From NCBI GenBank assembly GCA_027673765.1, contig JAQDWB010000003.1, positions 1 to 64,000 on the forward strand: a stretch of DNA of 64,000 nucleotides. The letters run 5' to 3'. Origin of the DNA: Coriobacteriaceae bacterium AM113-163 (GTDB lineage Bacteria; Actinomycetota; Coriobacteriia; Coriobacteriales; Coriobacteriaceae). Position 1 is the stretch's first letter. Each line of letters starts with the position of its first letter. Shown here piece by piece: positions 33,353 through 43,306 of this stretch. The notes below the pieces were generated by a model that was not told where the DNA came from, searched no databases, and saw nothing but the letters and a program-made list of their open reading frames with translations. The position numbers and the translations under genes are program-made.

Positions 33353-35806
33353 CTAGCCGCGGACCTCGCCGTTTACGCCTTTGCATACCTTGGTGACAAT
33401 CTTCTGGTGCGCTTTCTCGACCTCTTCGCTGGTAAGCGTGTGGTCGTCGGAGCGATACGTAAGCGCAAAGGCCATGGACTTCTTGCCCTTGCCGATGCGG
33501 ACCGGATCGCGGTAGACATCGAACAGGCGCGCGCCCTCGAGCAGCTTGCCGCCGGCACTCGTAATACGACGCTCAAGATCCTCGCAGGTCACAGTGTTGT
33601 CGACCACGATAGCAAGGTCGTGCTCAACGGCCGGGTACTGCGAGAACTCACGGTAGTTCTCCTGATTGCGGGCGCCCTTGATCAGCTTGTCCAGATCGAG
33701 CTCAAAGGCAACGACAACCTCGTCAATGCCCATAGCCTCGCGCGCCTCGGGGTGAATCTCGCCGACCCAGCCCAGCACGGTTCCGCCGGACAGAACCTCG
33801 GCCGCACGACCCGGCTGCAAGAAAGCGTAGCCCTCGCCCTCGACGGGACGGAAGCGGACCTTCTCGATGCGCAGCTGGGCGAGCAGCTCCTCGACAATGC
33901 CCTTGCCAAAGAAGAAACGCAGCTTGCGGTACTTCATGTTCCAAGACTGCTCGCTCCACTGACCCGAGAGCACACCCGCCACGGACTTGGTCTCCTTGGG
34001 CAGGCTGGCGTTCTCGCGACCGTGGAACAGGCTGCCGACCTCGTACAGATGCACGTTAGGCGTGCCGTGGGCCTCGTTGTAGGCCACAGACTGCAGCAGA
34101 CCCGGCAGCAGCGAGCGGCGCATCTCGGTCTGCTCGGCCACCAGCGGGTTCATGAGCACCACGGGGCAGCCGCGGCCTTCGGTGGACATGCCAATCTTCT
34201 CCAGATCGCCCGGGGCGGCAAAGCCAAAGGTCGTGGTCTCGTTGAGGCCGCAGGCGCGCAGGATCTCGCCGACCTTGCGGGTGAGCTTCTGTTCGCGGGT
34301 CAGGCCGCCGATGTGGTTCTTGGCAGCCGGGATGGTCGCCGTCACACGGCCCATGCCCCATAGGCGCAGGACCTCCTCGATCAGGTCAATCTCGCGCGGC
34401 AGGTCGGGACGGAAGCTCGGCGGGGTAACCATAAAGTCCTCGCCGTCGCGCTCGACGGTGCAGCCCAGACGGGTAAGCGAACGCTCGATAAAGTCGGGCT
34501 CGATGTCGGCACCGCAGATGGCATGCACGCGGGCCAGGCGCAGCTTGATGCTGTCGATGGTCTTGGGCGCGGGGAAAACATCGACATAGCCGGGAGCAAC
34601 CTCGCCGCCGGCGATCTCCTCGATGAGCGCGCAGGTAACGTTGGCGACATCCACGCAGCCAGTCTCGTCAACCTGGCGCTCAAAGCGAATGGAGGCGTCG
34701 GAGATCAGCGACAGATCGCGGCTGGTGTGCGAGGTGCGACCGGCGTTGAAGCAAGCGCTCTCGACCATCACGTCGACGGTGTCGTCCTCAATCTCGGAAT
34801 CCATGCCGCCCATAACGCCGGCCAACGCCACGGGGCGCTCGCCGTCGGTGATAAGGCCCATGCCGGCGTCGAGCACGCGCTCCTCGCCATCGAGCGTCGT
34901 GAATTTCTCATCCTGCTGGGCGGCGCGAACCACCACGCGACGGTGGCCATCGCGCTCGGCAAAGGTGTCCAGGTCAAAGGCGTGCAGCGGCTGACCGGTG
35001 AGCATCATCACGTAGTTGGTGATGTCGACGATGTTGTTGTGCGGACGCACGCCCAGGGCGTTGAGGCGCTTGACCATCCAGTCGGGCGACGGGCCGACCT
35101 TCACGTTGCGCACGATGCGGGCGACATAGCGGTCGCACAGGCCCTCGTCGGCAATCTCGACGGAAAGCTCGTCGTCGGTCGCGCGGCCAGTCTCCGCCTT
35201 GATGGCGGGCAGCTCAACGTGGAAATCGCGATCGAAAATGGCGCCGGTCTCGCGGGCCATGCCGATCATGGACAGGCAGTCGGGGCGGTTGGGCGTGATC
35301 TCGCAGTCGAGCACAGTATCACTCGAGCCCACATACTCGGCAAACGGCATGCCGCAGGGCGTATCCTCGGGCAGGATCATAATGCCAGAGTGGTCGCCGC
35401 CCAGGCCGAGCTCGCGTGCGGAGCAGTTCATGCCCATGGACACGACGCCGCGAAGCTTGCTCTTCTTGATCTTGACGTCGCCGGGCAGAACTGCGCCGAT
35501 CATGGCCGTGACGATGTGGTCGCCGGCCTCGAAGTTCTGCGCGCCGCAGACGATCTGCAGCGGAGCGGGGTTGCCATCGGCGTCGAGGTTCTTGTCACCC
35601 ACGTCGACCGAGCACACATACATGTGGTCGCTATCGGGGTGCGGGGTCTTGGTGAGTACCTTGGCAGTCACCACGTGGTCGAAGGACTCGCCCACGGTGT
35701 CGATCGCCTCGACCTCGGTGCCGGTACGGATATATTCGTCCGAAAGAGTCTTGGGATCCTCCGGAATATCGATCATGGTCTTGAGCCAGTCGTAAGAAAC
35801 GCGCAT
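33353..35806 (-). CDS. pheT: Phenylalanyl-tRNA synthetase beta subunit
   Basis: 817-residue beta subunit of the alpha2-beta2 enzyme that charges tRNA-Phe. It starts MRVSYDWLKTMIDIP. The order is: EMAP/OB tRNA-binding domain (about 40-150, with VVTAKVLTKTPHPDSDHMYV and QIVCGAQNF), B3/B4 editing domain, B5 domain with DLIEEVLRLWG, catalytic-like core with GLNETTTFGFAAP, and C-terminal FDX-ACB anticodon domain ending with SDDHTLTSEEVEKAHQKIV. It is cotranscribed with pheS, from which it is separated by a 180-bp gap holding a long palindrome. Confidence 0.97.
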   Translation of the reverse strand: MRVSYDWLKTMIDIPEDPKTLSDEYIRTGTEVEAIDTVGESFDHVVTAKVLTKTPHPDSDHMYVCSVDVGDKNLDADGNPAPLQIVCGAQNFEAGDHIVTAMIGAVLPGDVKIKKSKLRGVVSMGMNCSARELGLGGDHSGIMILPEDTPCGMPFAEYVGSSDTVLDCEITPNRPDCLSMIGMARETGAIFDRDFHVELPAIKAETGRATDDELSVEIADEGLCDRYVARIVRNVKVGPSPDWMVKRLNALGVRPHNNIVDITNYVMMLTGQPLHAFDLDTFAERDGHRRVVVRAAQQDEKFTTLDGEERVLDAGMGLITDGERPVALAGVMGGMDSEIEDDTVDVMVESACFNAGRTSHTSRDLSLISDASIRFERQVDETGCVDVANVTCALIEEIAGGEVAPGYVDVFPAPKTIDSIKLRLARVHAICGADIEPDFIERSLTRLGCTVERDGEDFMVTPPSFRPDLPREIDLIEEVLRLWGMGRVTATIPAAKNHIGGLTREQKLTRKVGEILRACGLNETTTFGFAAPGDLEKIGMSTEGRGCPVVLMNPLVAEQTEMRRSLLPGLLQSVAYNEAHGTPNVHLYEVGSLFHGRENASLPKETKSVAGVLSGQWSEQSWNMKYRKLRFFFGKGIVEELLAQLRIEKVRFRPVEGEGYAFLQPGRAAEVLSGGTVLGWVGEIHPEAREAMGIDEVVVAFELDLDKLIKGARNQENYREFSQYPAVEHDLAIVVDNTVTCEDLERRITSAGGKLLEGARLFDVYRDPVRIGKGKKSMAFALTYRSDDHTLTSEEVEKAHQKIVTKVCKGVNGEVRG

Positions 35807-35865
35807 CTAACTGGTCTCCTTTCATCTGTAACGCCTGCAATAAACAGTCGGAAAACTCCAGCTAC

Positions 35866-35985
35866 GGAGACGGGTTTCCGAGGTGCCGCAGATTGCCTTG
35901 AAAGAGGAGGGGCGCGTACTTAGGTACGCAACCGACGATTGAAAGGCAAGGTGCGGTGGCTCGGGAAGCCGCCGGGACAGGTCAA
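35866..35985. repeat. Long imperfect palindrome between pheS and pheT
   Basis: Arms of about 55 bp: TTTCCGAG, CCGCA and TTGCCTT on the left pair with AAGGCAA, TGCGG and CTCGGGAAG on the right. The inner hairpin GCGTACTTAGGTACGC closes the loop. It lies in the 180-bp gap inside the pheST operon and would form a ~110-nt hairpin in the mRNA. Confidence 0.75.
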
Positions 35986-35986
35986 C

Positions 35987-37063
35987 TTAAAATTGGTTCA
36001 AGAAGCGCATATCGCCCGTCATCAGGGTTCGCAGATCCGGCAGGTCGTAGCGCAGGGCCGCGACGCGCTCGGCGCCAATACCAAAGGCAAAGCCGGTGTA
36101 CTTCTCGGGGTCGATGCCGCAGTTGATCAGGACGTTGGGGTCAACCATGCCGCAGCCCAGGATCTCGATCCAGCCGCTATGCTTGCAGAAGTTGCAGCCC
36201 TTGCCGCCGCACACGTGGCAGCTCACGTCCACCTCGCAGCTAGGCTCGGTGAAGGGGAAGAAGTGCGGGCGGTAACGCGTCTTGCGATCCTCGCCAAACA
36301 TGCACTTAACAAAGTAGTCGAGCGTGCCCTTGAGGTCGCCAAAGGTGATGCCCTCGTCAACGACCAGGCCCTCGATCTGGTTGAACTGCGGCAGGTGGCA
36401 GGCGTCGGCCGTGTCGGGACGATAGACGGTGCCCGGGCAGATCATGTAGATGGGCGGCTTCTGTGACTCCATGGTGTGGATCTGCACGCCCGAGGTCTGG
36501 GTGCGCAGCAGCACGTCGGACTCGCCGTGGGCGTGAGCCTCGGGGTGCGCAACGCTGCCGGGATTGTTGTCGACCACGTAGAAGGTATCGCGGGCCGAGC
36601 GGCTCGGGTGATCCATGGGGGCGTTGAGCGCGGTGAAGTTGTAGTAGGAGGTGTCGACCATGGGGCCGGACTCGACGGTGTAGCCGATGCCGCAGAAGAT
36701 GTCCTCGGCCTCCTCGATAATCTGCTTGATCAGGTGCTGGTGGCCGATCTGCGGACGGATGCCCGGCAGCGTGATGTCGACGGCGTCGTGCTCCAGTGCG
36801 CGCTTGAGGGCGGCGGCCTTCATCTCGGTGTTGCGCTCGTCGAGCATGCCCTCAATCAGCTGGCGCATCTCGTTGGCTCGCTTGCCCATCACGGGACGAT
36901 CCTCGGGGGCGAGCTTGCCCATCATGCGCATCAGGCCGGTGATGCGGCCCTTGCGGCCGAGCAGCTCAACGCGCGCAGCCTCGAGCTTGGCGGCGTCGTC
37001 GGCGCCTGCGACGAGCTCCTTGGCCTCTTCCTCGAGTTTGACCAGATCATCAATCAGACTCAT
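35987..37063 (-). CDS. pheS: Phenylalanyl-tRNA synthetase alpha subunit
   Basis: 358-residue catalytic class II subunit. The N-terminal coiled coil (residues 1-85) starts MSLIDDLVKLEEEAKELV. Motif 1 region includes HQHLIKQIIEEAEDIFCGIGY, motif 2 FNQIEGLVVDEGITFGDLKG with preceding CHLPQFNQIE, and motif 3 AFGIGAERVAALRYDLPDLR. RPHFFPFTEPSCEVDV and CGGKGCNFCKHSGWIEILG are the usual family stretches. The ATG at 37063 has AAAGGGAAG upstream; a longer frame to 37246 runs into the T-box terminator and is rejected. Confidence 0.97.
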   Translation of the reverse strand: MSLIDDLVKLEEEAKELVAGADDAAKLEAARVELLGRKGRITGLMRMMGKLAPEDRPVMGKRANEMRQLIEGMLDERNTEMKAAALKRALEHDAVDITLPGIRPQIGHQHLIKQIIEEAEDIFCGIGYTVESGPMVDTSYYNFTALNAPMDHPSRSARDTFYVVDNNPGSVAHPEAHAHGESDVLLRTQTSGVQIHTMESQKPPIYMICPGTVYRPDTADACHLPQFNQIEGLVVDEGITFGDLKGTLDYFVKCMFGEDRKTRYRPHFFPFTEPSCEVDVSCHVCGGKGCNFCKHSGWIEILGCGMVDPNVLINCGIDPEKYTGFAFGIGAERVAALRYDLPDLRTLMTGDMRFLNQF

Positions 37064-37148
37064 GTCTTCCCTTTCGTCTCTCGCGCATCCACTTGCCGCG
37101 GCGGCTGGAGCCACCCGGAGCTGCGGATGTGCGGCCCGGTTCGGTAAC

Positions 37149-37430
37149 AAAAAAACCGTCCTCGGGCATGTGCATTGCCCAAGGACGGTTGAATTCCGCG
37201 GTACCACCTTGTTTGACCCGGCGGATGTCTGGCCCGCCGCGCCCACTCTGTGCCCCTTGTCGCGAGGCTCACGGCTTCCCTACTGGGGCTTCGCCGCCGC
37301 TGGCCGCGTGCCCGTTGAGGTCGCTGCTCGGGAGTGAACGTTTGGCCCTTGTCACCGCAGGAAGGCTTGCAGCCCATGACCTTCCCTCTCTTGCCGGCGA
37401 CGCGGCGGGCAAAACCCTCTCCGTCAACGC
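37149..37430 (-). promoter_or_regulatory. T-box riboswitch of pheST
   Basis: Minus-strand leader with the T-box core AAGGTGGTACCGCGG (37196-37210), followed by a terminator hairpin AACCGTCC ... GGACGG with a T7 tail (37149-37190). A structured stem I region extends to about 37430. A TTC triplet (37336-37338) is a candidate Phe specifier. Uncharged tRNA-Phe should favour the antiterminator and switch on pheST. Confidence 0.88.
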
Positions 37431-37568
37431 ATTGGGCTATAGGATAACACATTCTGCGAGCATATCGCCGCGTTCCGTTTTGTTCGCACTGGGTACAAGG
37501 CAGGTAGCTGTGCAAACTGGCCGTACGCCCACCCGTGGCGTCCGGTCTGCGAGATCAAGGATATAGGT

Positions 37569-39143
37569 ATGGGAAAGAACAAGGATAAGATGGCCAAGCC
37601 CGCAGCGGATAAGACGCCCAAAGGCATGAATGTCGATAAGGCTGTCAAAAAATTCCGTAAGCTCGAGGGCAAGCTGTGGACTCGTGAGTACCTGCTCAAG
37701 ATTGCCGAGTTTGACGGCGCGACCATTGCCCCCGCCAACGGCGCCGCAGCGCGCGCCGATGCCATGGGCACCCTTGCCGGTGAACATCACAAGCTCCTGA
37801 CCAGCAAAAAGTCTGTCGAGCTTGTGCGCTCGATGGCACGTGAGACCGTCGCGGGCGGACATGTAGACGACCCGCAGCTGCTCGACGAGATCCGCGTGCT
37901 CGGCCGCGACCAGCGCGAGGCAAGCGCCATTCCCACCGAGGAGGCCGAGGCCTGGACCAGGCTCACCTGCGAGGCCGACGCCGTGTGGCACAAGGCCAAG
38001 ACGGCCAATGACTGGGCGAGCTTTGAGCCCTATGTGGATAGAATCGTCGCCCAACTTAAGCATCAGGCCGAGCTCATGGACCCCAAGCGCGACCCATACG
38101 ACGTTTGGCTCGACCAGTACGAGCGCGGCCTTTCCGCCAAGAGCTTCGATGCGTTTTGCGATGAGGTCAAGGCCACGGTCGTGCCGCTCGTGCACGCCAT
38201 CGGCGAGCGCGGCCAGCAGCCGGCTGCCGACTTTTTGCACGCCCACGTGCCCGAGGCTGCCCAGCGCGCCATGAGCTTCGACTTGATGAAGCTTGTCGGC
38301 ATGAACCTGGACGACACCACGCTTGCCTTTACCGAGCACCCGTTTAGCGAGGGCTTCTCGGTGGGCGACGCGCGCATCGCCACGCACATCTACGAAGACG
38401 ACTGCATCTCCAACGTCTACAGCATCATCCACGAGGCGGGACACGCCATGTATGAGCTGGGCGTCAATCCTGCCTATGCGCGCACCTGTCTTGAGGGTGG
38501 CACCTCCATGGGCATCCACGAGAGCCAGAGCCGCTTCTTCGAGAACACCGTGGGTCGCAGCCGCGCCTTTATGGGACCGCTGCTCGAGGTGCTGCGCCGC
38601 CACGCACCCGAGGTCTACGGCGACGTCGACGAGGACACGCTCTACCGCGCCGTGAACATCGCGCAGCCGTCGCTGATCCGCACCGAGGCCGACGAGCTCA
38701 CCTATCCGCTGCATATTATGGTGCGCTACCAGATCGAGCGCATGCTGTTTGCCGGCGAGGCCACGGCCAAGGACATCCCCGCGCTTTGGAACCGCTTTAT
38801 GAACGAGTACCTGGGCATTCCCGTTCCCGACGACACGCACGGCTGCCTGCAGGATACGCACTGGAGCGGCGGCTCGTTTGGCTACTTCCCCACCTATGCG
38901 CTGGGTAGCGCCTACGACGCCATGTTTGTGCCGGCCATGTGCCGCGACGGTGTCGACCTTAACGGCGCCTGTGCGAGCGGCGACCTGGCGCCCGTCCGCG
39001 CCTGGCTGGGTGAGCGCATTTGGCAGTGGGGCCGCGCCAAGGACGCGCCGGAGCTCATCAAGGGCGCCTGCGGCATGGCGTTCGATGCCCGCTACTACTG
39101 CAGCTACCTGCAGGACAAGTTCACCACGCTCTACCAGCTGTAA
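37569..39143 (+). CDS. Metallocarboxypeptidase, M32 family
   Basis: 524-residue cytosolic zinc carboxypeptidase that removes C-terminal amino acids from peptides. Signatures in order: SVGDARIATHIYEDD, HEAGH (residues 288-292, zinc ligands and catalytic Glu), GIHESQSRFFEN with the third ligand, TEADELTYPLHIMVRYQIE, and DTHWSGGSFGYFPTYALG. Length is close to the family's 500. The first ~25 residues are lysine-rich. The gene is alone on the plus strand, divergent from the pheST T-box leader. The start is the first in-frame ATG, with weak SD evidence (AGGATATAGGT upstream). Confidence 0.94.
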   Translation: MGKNKDKMAKPAADKTPKGMNVDKAVKKFRKLEGKLWTREYLLKIAEFDGATIAPANGAAARADAMGTLAGEHHKLLTSKKSVELVRSMARETVAGGHVDDPQLLDEIRVLGRDQREASAIPTEEAEAWTRLTCEADAVWHKAKTANDWASFEPYVDRIVAQLKHQAELMDPKRDPYDVWLDQYERGLSAKSFDAFCDEVKATVVPLVHAIGERGQQPAADFLHAHVPEAAQRAMSFDLMKLVGMNLDDTTLAFTEHPFSEGFSVGDARIATHIYEDDCISNVYSIIHEAGHAMYELGVNPAYARTCLEGGTSMGIHESQSRFFENTVGRSRAFMGPLLEVLRRHAPEVYGDVDEDTLYRAVNIAQPSLIRTEADELTYPLHIMVRYQIERMLFAGEATAKDIPALWNRFMNEYLGIPVPDDTHGCLQDTHWSGGSFGYFPTYALGSAYDAMFVPAMCRDGVDLNGACASGDLAPVRAWLGERIWQWGRAKDAPELIKGACGMAFDARYYCSYLQDKFTTLYQL

Positions 39144-39170
39144 GGCCTTGAAGGCCGGCAGTTAGGGACG

Positions 39171-39254
39171 TTCCTTTTCTGCCGGCAGTTGGGGACAGTC
39201 CTTGCCCATCCGGCCAGCAAACCGGCCAATCGGTAAAGACTGTCCCCAATGAGT
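39171..39254. repeat. REP-like palindrome with GGGGACAGTC ends
   Basis: TTGGGGACAGTCCTT (about 39189-39203) pairs with AAGACTGTCCCCAA (about 39237-39250) around a GC-rich centre with CCGGCC repeats. It is preceded by a partial GGGACGTTCC copy. This resembles REP sequences linked to RAYT transposases in other bacteria; no RAYT gene is here. Confidence 0.55.
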
Positions 39255-39321
39255 AGCTCGTTGACGCTAATGTCTTGGCAACGTCAGAGAAAACGACCCC
39301 AAGCGAGCAAGATAACGTGAA

Positions 39322-39356
39322 ATGAAAGGGCGCTGACCTTCTGGTCGCGCCCTTGA
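39322..39356 (-). terminator. glmM terminator
   Basis: Minus-strand hairpin AAGGGCGCGACC / GGTCAGCGCCCTT with a TTTCATTT tail, 74 bp after glmM. Confidence 0.6.
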
Positions 39357-39429
39357 AATTGAACGCCAGATTGCCGCTTAGGGGCGTTTGCAGCGTCGAG
39401 CAGCTACGCGGTTTGGTAAAACCGCGTAG

Positions 39430-40761
39430 CTATAAAGCCTCGAGCGCGTTGGCGATGCGCTTCATGGCAGCATCGGCGGATGCTTGGTCGGGCGCTTCGG
39501 CCAAAACGCGAATCACCGACTCGGTTCCACTTTTGCGCACGAGCACGCGGCCCTCGCCTGCCAGCGCAGTCTCGGCCTCGGCGATGGCGTTCTGCACGCC
39601 CATGTTCTCGAGCGCGGCGTCCTTATCCGCTACGCGCACGGCAACCTGCGCCTGCGGCAGCAGCTTGCACGGAGCCGTGAGCTGCGAGAGCGTCTCGCGC
39701 TCGGCACGAATCACTTCCATCACGCGCAGCGAGGTCATAATGCCGTCGCCCGTGCGCTCGATATCGCCAAAGATCGTATGGCCCGTCTGCTCGCCGCCCA
39801 GGCTGTAGCCGCCCTCGCGCATCTTGGCATACACGTGACGGTCGCCCACGCCGCTGGTCACGGCGCTCAGTCCGGCAAGCTCCAGCGACTTGACCAGACC
39901 AAAGTTGCTGGCGATCGTCGGCACCACGGTACCGCCCGAAAGGCGACCGTGCTTGTTCAGATACACGCCGCACACGTACAGGATCTGGTCGCCGTCTACC
40001 ACGCGACCGCGCTCATCCACGGCCAGGCAGCGGTCGGCATCGCCGTCATAGGCAAAACCCACGTCCAGGCCTTGCTCCACCACGTGGCGCTGCAGGCGCT
40101 CCATATGCGTGGAGCCGCAGTCGACGTTGATGTTAAAGCCATCGGGCGCGGCGTTGATCACGCGCACGTCGGCGCCCAGCGCGTCGAACACCGGCTTGGC
40201 CACCGAGGACGCCGAGCCGTTGGCGCAGTCGAGACCGATCTTGACGCCCTGTAGCGAAAAATTCGAACTCGCAATGAGCGAGGCAATGTAGCGGTTGCGG
40301 CCCTGCATGTAGTCCACCGTGGCGCCGATGTGGTTGCCCGTGGCCAGCGGCACCTCGCTCTTGCCATCGACGCAGTCCTCGATGAGCTCCAGTACGTCCT
40401 CGTCCATCTTAAAACCGTCGCTATTGACGAGCTTAATGCCGTTATCGCAAAACGGGTTGTGGCTCGCGCTGATCATGATGCCGCAATCGAAGCAGCCTTC
40501 CACGGTCTGATGCGCTACGCCCGGCGTGGGGATCACGTGCAGCATATAGGCGTCCGCACCGCTCGCGACCAGGCCACTCACCAGCGCCGCCTCGAACATA
40601 TAACTCGAGCGACGCGTGTCCTTACCCACGATGACGCGCGCCTTGCGCTCGCGGTTGGCGCCGTAATACCAGCCCACAAAACGGCCAATCCTATAAGCGT
40701 GCTCTACCGTCAGCCCAACGTTAGCCTCACCGCGAAAGCCGTCGGTGCCAAAGTACTTCAT
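39430..40761 (-). CDS. glmM: Phosphoglucosamine mutase
   Basis: Interconverts glucosamine-6-phosphate and glucosamine-1-phosphate for peptidoglycan precursor (UDP-GlcNAc) synthesis. The 443-residue alpha-D-phosphohexomutase starts MKYFGTDGFRGEAN. The active-site phosphoserine is Ser100 in ISASHNPF. The metal loop is AYDGDADRCLAV, the sugar loop GGEQTGH, and the phosphate-binding loop RKSGTESVIRV. FGTDGFRG at the N-terminus and the length place it with GlmM rather than phosphomannomutase. The gene has its own terminator; the DUF4012 gene lies upstream on the same strand after another terminator. Confidence 0.96.
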   Translation of the reverse strand: MKYFGTDGFRGEANVGLTVEHAYRIGRFVGWYYGANRERKARVIVGKDTRRSSYMFEAALVSGLVASGADAYMLHVIPTPGVAHQTVEGCFDCGIMISASHNPFCDNGIKLVNSDGFKMDEDVLELIEDCVDGKSEVPLATGNHIGATVDYMQGRNRYIASLIASSNFSLQGVKIGLDCANGSASSVAKPVFDALGADVRVINAAPDGFNINVDCGSTHMERLQRHVVEQGLDVGFAYDGDADRCLAVDERGRVVDGDQILYVCGVYLNKHGRLSGGTVVPTIASNFGLVKSLELAGLSAVTSGVGDRHVYAKMREGGYSLGGEQTGHTIFGDIERTGDGIMTSLRVMEVIRAERETLSQLTAPCKLLPQAQVAVRVADKDAALENMGVQNAIAEAETALAGEGRVLVRKSGTESVIRVLAEAPDQASADAAMKRIANALEAL

Positions 40762-40774
40762 GCGCTCTCCTTAC

Positions 40775-40810
40775 AAAATAGGGGCGAACAGATTGCCTGT
40801 CCGCCCCAAA
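40775..40810 (-). terminator. Terminator of DUF4012 gene
   Basis: Minus-strand hairpin GGGGCGGACAG / CTGTTCGCCCC with a TATTTTG tail. Confidence 0.7.
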
Positions 40811-40844
40811 ATGGTACTCGATTATCTGCGCTACCAGAAAAACC

Positions 40845-43157
40845 CTACGCCGACGCGCTGTCGCGAGCCGCCTGGCATGTAGGAGTCTGACGCAGCGTAA
40901 GCGGCTTGTCCCCCGCCTCGGCTGACGTGGTCAGCGTATATGTGATCGTCGTCGTCTCGCCAGCATGCAGGTCAACGGTGCCCGAATAGAAGGGGATTCC
41001 ATGCCACGTAGCGGCGCCAAGACCAAACTGGGTGCCCTCGACGGTCAGGCCAGTAATGTTGCCGCCCGTCGGGGCAAACAACGAGACATTCAGACGTTCG
41101 TCGTCGCGCGCGGCATCAGGCGCGCTCGCCGCGACGTAGTCGGGCAGCTTGCCGGCCTCCTCCTGCGTCATGATGTTCGTCAGGGTAACGGTGATGCGAT
41201 ACGAGCATGTGCCGTCACCGTTCTTGATGCCCTGGCCAATCTGCGTATCGGCATTCAGGTACCAGTCGAGCTTGGAGAAGCTCAGGTTGTTAAAGTAGAC
41301 ACCAGCAACGGGATCTTCACTCGGGTCATCCGGATCGGGCAGCGAGGCGTCGATGTTCATCTCCTTGATAGCGTTCTGCTCGTCATCGTTTTTCATCCAC
41401 GCGATCAGGCGGCCCTCTTCGGCGCCGCGCTCAACGGCGCTGACAAGCTTCGTAACATCGACATCGCCGATACCGCCAAGGATCTTGTCGAAGGCGGCGC
41501 TGGCAACAGCCGCAAAGATACCGTCCGACTCCTCGACCGGATAGTTCCAGTACACATCGTGCATGAGGACCTTTGCGGCGTTGGTGCCGTCGACAACCGT
41601 TCCGTCGGGCAGCGACACGTTACCGACCAGGCCCAGCAGATACTGCAGGAACACCGGGTCGATACCCACGACGCCGTCAACGTCCTGGCCATATTGAGAT
41701 TTCCACAGGGCTGCGACACGCTGCGAGTTGCGGGGCCAATCAGGCGAATAGGTATTGCCCGAGTTGTACAGGTTACTGTGGTTGCCGAACAGCGCCTCAT
41801 CCTCTTCGTCGACGCTCTCGACTGCCTCATCCTCGCTGAGTCCAATGCGGGGAACAAACTCGCCAATCGACATCTGGCCGTCGGTGACCGAAATCAGGCC
41901 CTGCGAACCGCCAAAGCCGCCGCAGGCACGAATCTCGACGTTGTTCATGGCGTACACAAGGTAGTTGCGCGTCTGGCCGTTGGCGCCGAGCATCTGGGGA
42001 AGGACGGGGGCGACCTTCTCCGCCGCGTCAACCGCGCCGTTGAGGGTGGCAAAGCCGTCCTTGGCCTTATCGACCAGCTCGGTCACTTGGGAAATATGAG
42101 TATCGCCAATACCCTGGATCTTCTCGTTGGCGCTCTTGAATACCTTCGAGCTGCTGGAAAGCGAATCGGCGACCGCCTGCAGCGCGGACACGTTAATCAT
42201 GCCGTCCTGGAACAGCTTGCCGGGCGTGGCCTGCGAAAGGTTGTCGGCCATGGGAACCAGCGCGTTGCTCGAGACATCGGACAGGGCATCGATCATGGTG
42301 CGGGCCGCACTGATGTCGCTGCCATACACCGGGATAAACGAAGCCACCGTCCACAGCGGGCTCGAGGTCTCCGCCTTCATGCTATCGCAGAGCTCATCGA
42401 TCTTCTTCGCGTCGTCAGGCAGCGTCGAAAAATCGCCCGACGTGACCTTGTCCTTAAGGCCACCGACGATCTCGACAGCCTCCTTCGCTTCGCTCTTTAC
42501 GGTCTTTGCCGAGTTAAGCAGCATAAAGCCACTTGCGCCAAGCGCAACGAGAAGCACCGCGACTACAGCGGCAATAATGGCGCCAGTGTGACGCTTTTTG
42601 CGCTCGCCCTTGCGATGGCGATGACGGACCAGACCGTCAGAGGTCGAACTCGACGAAGCGTCGCTACCGTAGTTCAAGCCAAAATCGTAATAATCTTCCT
42701 TGGAACCCGAGCCCGCAAACTGGGCACCGCTATCATCCAGGCGGGCGAACGTGCCAGTCTCGGAGGCGCCGGTGTAAATCGTGCCAAGGTTACCCGTAAG
42801 CCCCGCGCCACCGGCAGAGGGAGTATTGTTGGCGGCCTTGCCGGCATTAACGTTGCCGGCGGTATTCGCGGCGTTGGCAGCACCTGCGTTGTTCGCAGGT
42901 ATCGAAGGGGCCCCGCTCGGCTGCGACGTGGAGGTTGCACCGCCCGCAAAGACATTCCCTCTTGCACGGCCGGTCTTTTTTGCCTTTTGAGACTGCTCGT
43001 ACAGAGCGGTAAACATCGCCGTCTCGCCCGGGGACACGCGCTTACCGGAACCGCCCTGCCCAGCGCCGCCCGGCGTGCCGGCCTTACCAGCCCCGTTCGG
43101 ACGCGGCGGAACTGCAGGACGGCCGCTATCGCTGCCCTTAAAGTGATTACCAGCCAT
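40845..43157 (-). CDS. DUF4012 surface protein
   Basis: 770-residue membrane-anchored protein of unknown role. A long low-complexity N-terminus rich in G, A, N and P (about 1-150) is followed by a basic stretch (HRHRKGERKKRH) and one membrane segment (about residues 191-212). A large extracellular DUF4012 domain has RNYLVYAMNNVEIRACGGF, the typical GFGGSQGLISVTDGQM and VVGIDPVFLQYLLGLVG. Similar proteins accompany cell-envelope polysaccharide or surface loci. ATG 43157 has GAGGATT upstream; an ATG 27 bp earlier is unlikely. It has its own terminator. Confidence 0.85.
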   Translation of the reverse strand: MAGNHFKGSDSGRPAVPPRPNGAGKAGTPGGAGQGGSGKRVSPGETAMFTALYEQSQKAKKTGRARGNVFAGGATSTSQPSGAPSIPANNAGAANAANTAGNVNAGKAANNTPSAGGAGLTGNLGTIYTGASETGTFARLDDSGAQFAGSGSKEDYYDFGLNYGSDASSSSTSDGLVRHRHRKGERKKRHTGAIIAAVVAVLLVALGASGFMLLNSAKTVKSEAKEAVEIVGGLKDKVTSGDFSTLPDDAKKIDELCDSMKAETSSPLWTVASFIPVYGSDISAARTMIDALSDVSSNALVPMADNLSQATPGKLFQDGMINVSALQAVADSLSSSSKVFKSANEKIQGIGDTHISQVTELVDKAKDGFATLNGAVDAAEKVAPVLPQMLGANGQTRNYLVYAMNNVEIRACGGFGGSQGLISVTDGQMSIGEFVPRIGLSEDEAVESVDEEDEALFGNHSNLYNSGNTYSPDWPRNSQRVAALWKSQYGQDVDGVVGIDPVFLQYLLGLVGNVSLPDGTVVDGTNAAKVLMHDVYWNYPVEESDGIFAAVASAAFDKILGGIGDVDVTKLVSAVERGAEEGRLIAWMKNDDEQNAIKEMNIDASLPDPDDPSEDPVAGVYFNNLSFSKLDWYLNADTQIGQGIKNGDGTCSYRITVTLTNIMTQEEAGKLPDYVAASAPDAARDDERLNVSLFAPTGGNITGLTVEGTQFGLGAATWHGIPFYSGTVDLHAGETTTITYTLTTSAEAGDKPLTLRQTPTCQAARDSASA

Positions 43158-43306
43158 AAAGAAATCCTCGCAATTGAGTCGCAATGAAAAAGTCCATAAC
43201 GTTACTAGTTTATGGCATTTTGAGCATCGACAGCTAAACTCCAGACACGGACATCAATTGGCGAAAATGCGGCACAACACCTTTTCTGTCTTGGCGGCGG
43301 CACCAG

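Noticed and set aside
40965..43187. 740-codon open frame opposite the DUF4012 gene
   Set aside because: Antisense shadow without SD or recognisable domains.
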